DNA of 64,000 bases from Candidatus Altimarinota bacterium (lineage in GTDB: Bacteria; Patescibacteriota; Gracilibacteria; BD1-5; UBA6164). Shown here piece by piece: positions 63,303 to 64,000 of this stretch. The notes below the pieces were generated by a model that made no database searches, had not been told where the DNA came from, and saw only the letters and a program-made list of their open reading frames with translations. A program made the translations under genes and the position numbers. Positions within the stretch are counted from its first letter, which is position 1. Each line of letters begins with the position of its first letter. The stretch spans positions 1-64,000 of the forward strand of contig JAOARJ010000004.1 in the NCBI GenBank assembly GCA_025210615.1, written 5' to 3'.

Positions 63303-64000
63303 AATATTTTTCTTCTCAAAAATAAATATATTCTCAGGATAAATTTATAAATTTACTGTCTAAAATCATATAATTATCCGCTTTAGAATCATCAAATGGC
63401 ACGATATAAATATCTTCTCAGTCACTTAACGCTGTAATTTCATAAATTATATTCTCATTTCAAGTATTTTCAAAATTCAGATAATAATCTTTATTTTCTA
63501 CATCTAAAAGCGTATTTTCTATTCAAGTTTTAGTAATTTTTTTATCTAATAATTTTATTTCTTTTTTGTTATTAAATACTGTTTTATCAGCTATATAAAA
63601 GGACATATTTAGATTATTTATATTTCCAGATAACGCGTTTATTTTTATCTTAAAATTATTGTAAACTCCTGATTTTTTAGGTAGTTTTACTGAAATATTA
63701 TCTCAAGAATTATTCGTATTATTCTCTATGATTTCCATAATTTTATCGTTTATAGAAAAAGAAGTTTTTATATCTCCAGATCAAATACTTCAAATAATTT
63801 TCTTACGATGAATATCATCATCATCACATTGTTTCGTTGAAGAGGAATCCACCTTTGAATAATCGCTTGTATAACTGCATTTATAATCATTATTATCAAG
63901 AGTATAATTTATATCCACCGCTGCTGGAGGTGTTTCTCATCAAATCGTTAAACAAGTTGCACTAAGAGCTCCCTCTAAAATTTTTATATTTCAATTACAA
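63289..64000 (-). CDS. Unknown protein, partial (C-terminal 236 residues)
   Basis: Open with UGA as Gly from the window edge; its start lies beyond position 64000. Cys-containing first part (ATCLTIGGETPPAAVDINY, YKCSYTSDYSKVD), then strand-rich sequence with short repeats of Asn, Ile and Lys (LDKKITKTGIENTLL, YLNFENTGNENIIYEI). It looks extracytoplasmic, perhaps with Ig-like folds, but no family is recognised. Coupled to nadK by overlap. Confidence 0.6.

Noticed and set aside
1-64000. Reading UGA as tryptophan (code 4)
   Set aside because: UGA falls on conserved glycines (Walker A of EngB, DPG of RuvC, GTGGGFPG of RsmG), and conserved Trp positions use UGG.
1-64000. Widespread pseudogenes caused by in-frame UGA
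   Set aside because: With UGA as Gly every broken frame becomes a full-length conserved protein with UAA or UAG at the expected end.

Overview
ORGANISM. The window is very AT-rich and only reads as long genes if UGA is sense. In conserved proteins the in-frame UGA falls on invariant glycines: EngB Walker A GRSNVGKSS, RuvC IDPGTTTTG, RsmG LDLGTGGGFPG, MurC GIGGIGVSG, NAD kinase GGDG. Tryptophan is written UGG, and a tRNA-Trp(CCA) is present. This is genetic code 25 (UGA = Gly), known from Absconditabacteria (SR1) and Gracilibacteria, so the DNA most likely comes from such a reduced, probably host-attached, CPR bacterium. Only UAA and UAG are used as stops. Most genes have a short A/T leader and no clear Shine-Dalgarno (SD) sequence.

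LAYOUT. 1-4.3 kb: a UGA-free CDP-alcohol phosphatidyltransferase, dnaN, a DnaQ-like exonuclease, a ~1 kb gene-free block of tandem hairpins with its own minus-strand promoters (three candidate structured RNAs), and engB. 4.3-9.5 kb: a membrane protein, rsmE, a SanA-like protein, a type IV pilin carrying a fibrinogen-like domain, and a PrsW-type membrane protease. 9.6-12 kb: two UGA-free, SD-bearing small genes with near-identical promoters, flanking a secreted helical-repeat protein. 12-18.4 kb: an RND efflux pump with its adaptor and a TetR regulator. 18.6-23 kb: tRNA-Lys, small proteins, and an operon with a T4-type pyrimidine-dimer glycosylase and dihydrofolate reductase. 23-31 kb: a secreted fibrinogen-like protein, a 1290-residue peptidoglycan-binding-like protein, a PH-like membrane protein, an SH3-domain protein and TspO. 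31-34.4 kb: tRNA-Trp, tsf, rpsB, rpsA, tRNA-His. 34.5-42 kb: a triple fibrinogen-like protein, SbcD-like nuclease, TatD, another fibrinogen-like protein and a LamG-domain protein. 42-47.6 kb: proS, an ftsQ-like gene, rbfA, a repeat lipoprotein, recJ. 47.7-53.7 kb: a second RND pump with adaptor and MarR regulator. 53.7-64 kb: an anchored M3 peptidase, an EAL-like protein, murC, rsmG, ruvC, several unknown small proteins, nadK and a partial cell-surface-type protein.

HOW IT FITS TOGETHER. Housekeeping genes (replication, repair, translation, wall synthesis) are mixed with a large surface repertoire: four genes with the CDM-TTDGGGWT fibrinogen-like motif (six domains), a LamG protein, two efflux pumps and secreted repeat proteins. 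This suits a cell living attached to another bacterium. The strongest unexplained signals are the tandem structured-RNA locus at 2.6-3.65 kb and the three UGA-free genes with canonical SD sequences. Apart from the genes cut by the window edges, I saw no frameshifted genes once code 25 is used. No CRISPR array, rRNA gene or insertion sequence was seen.
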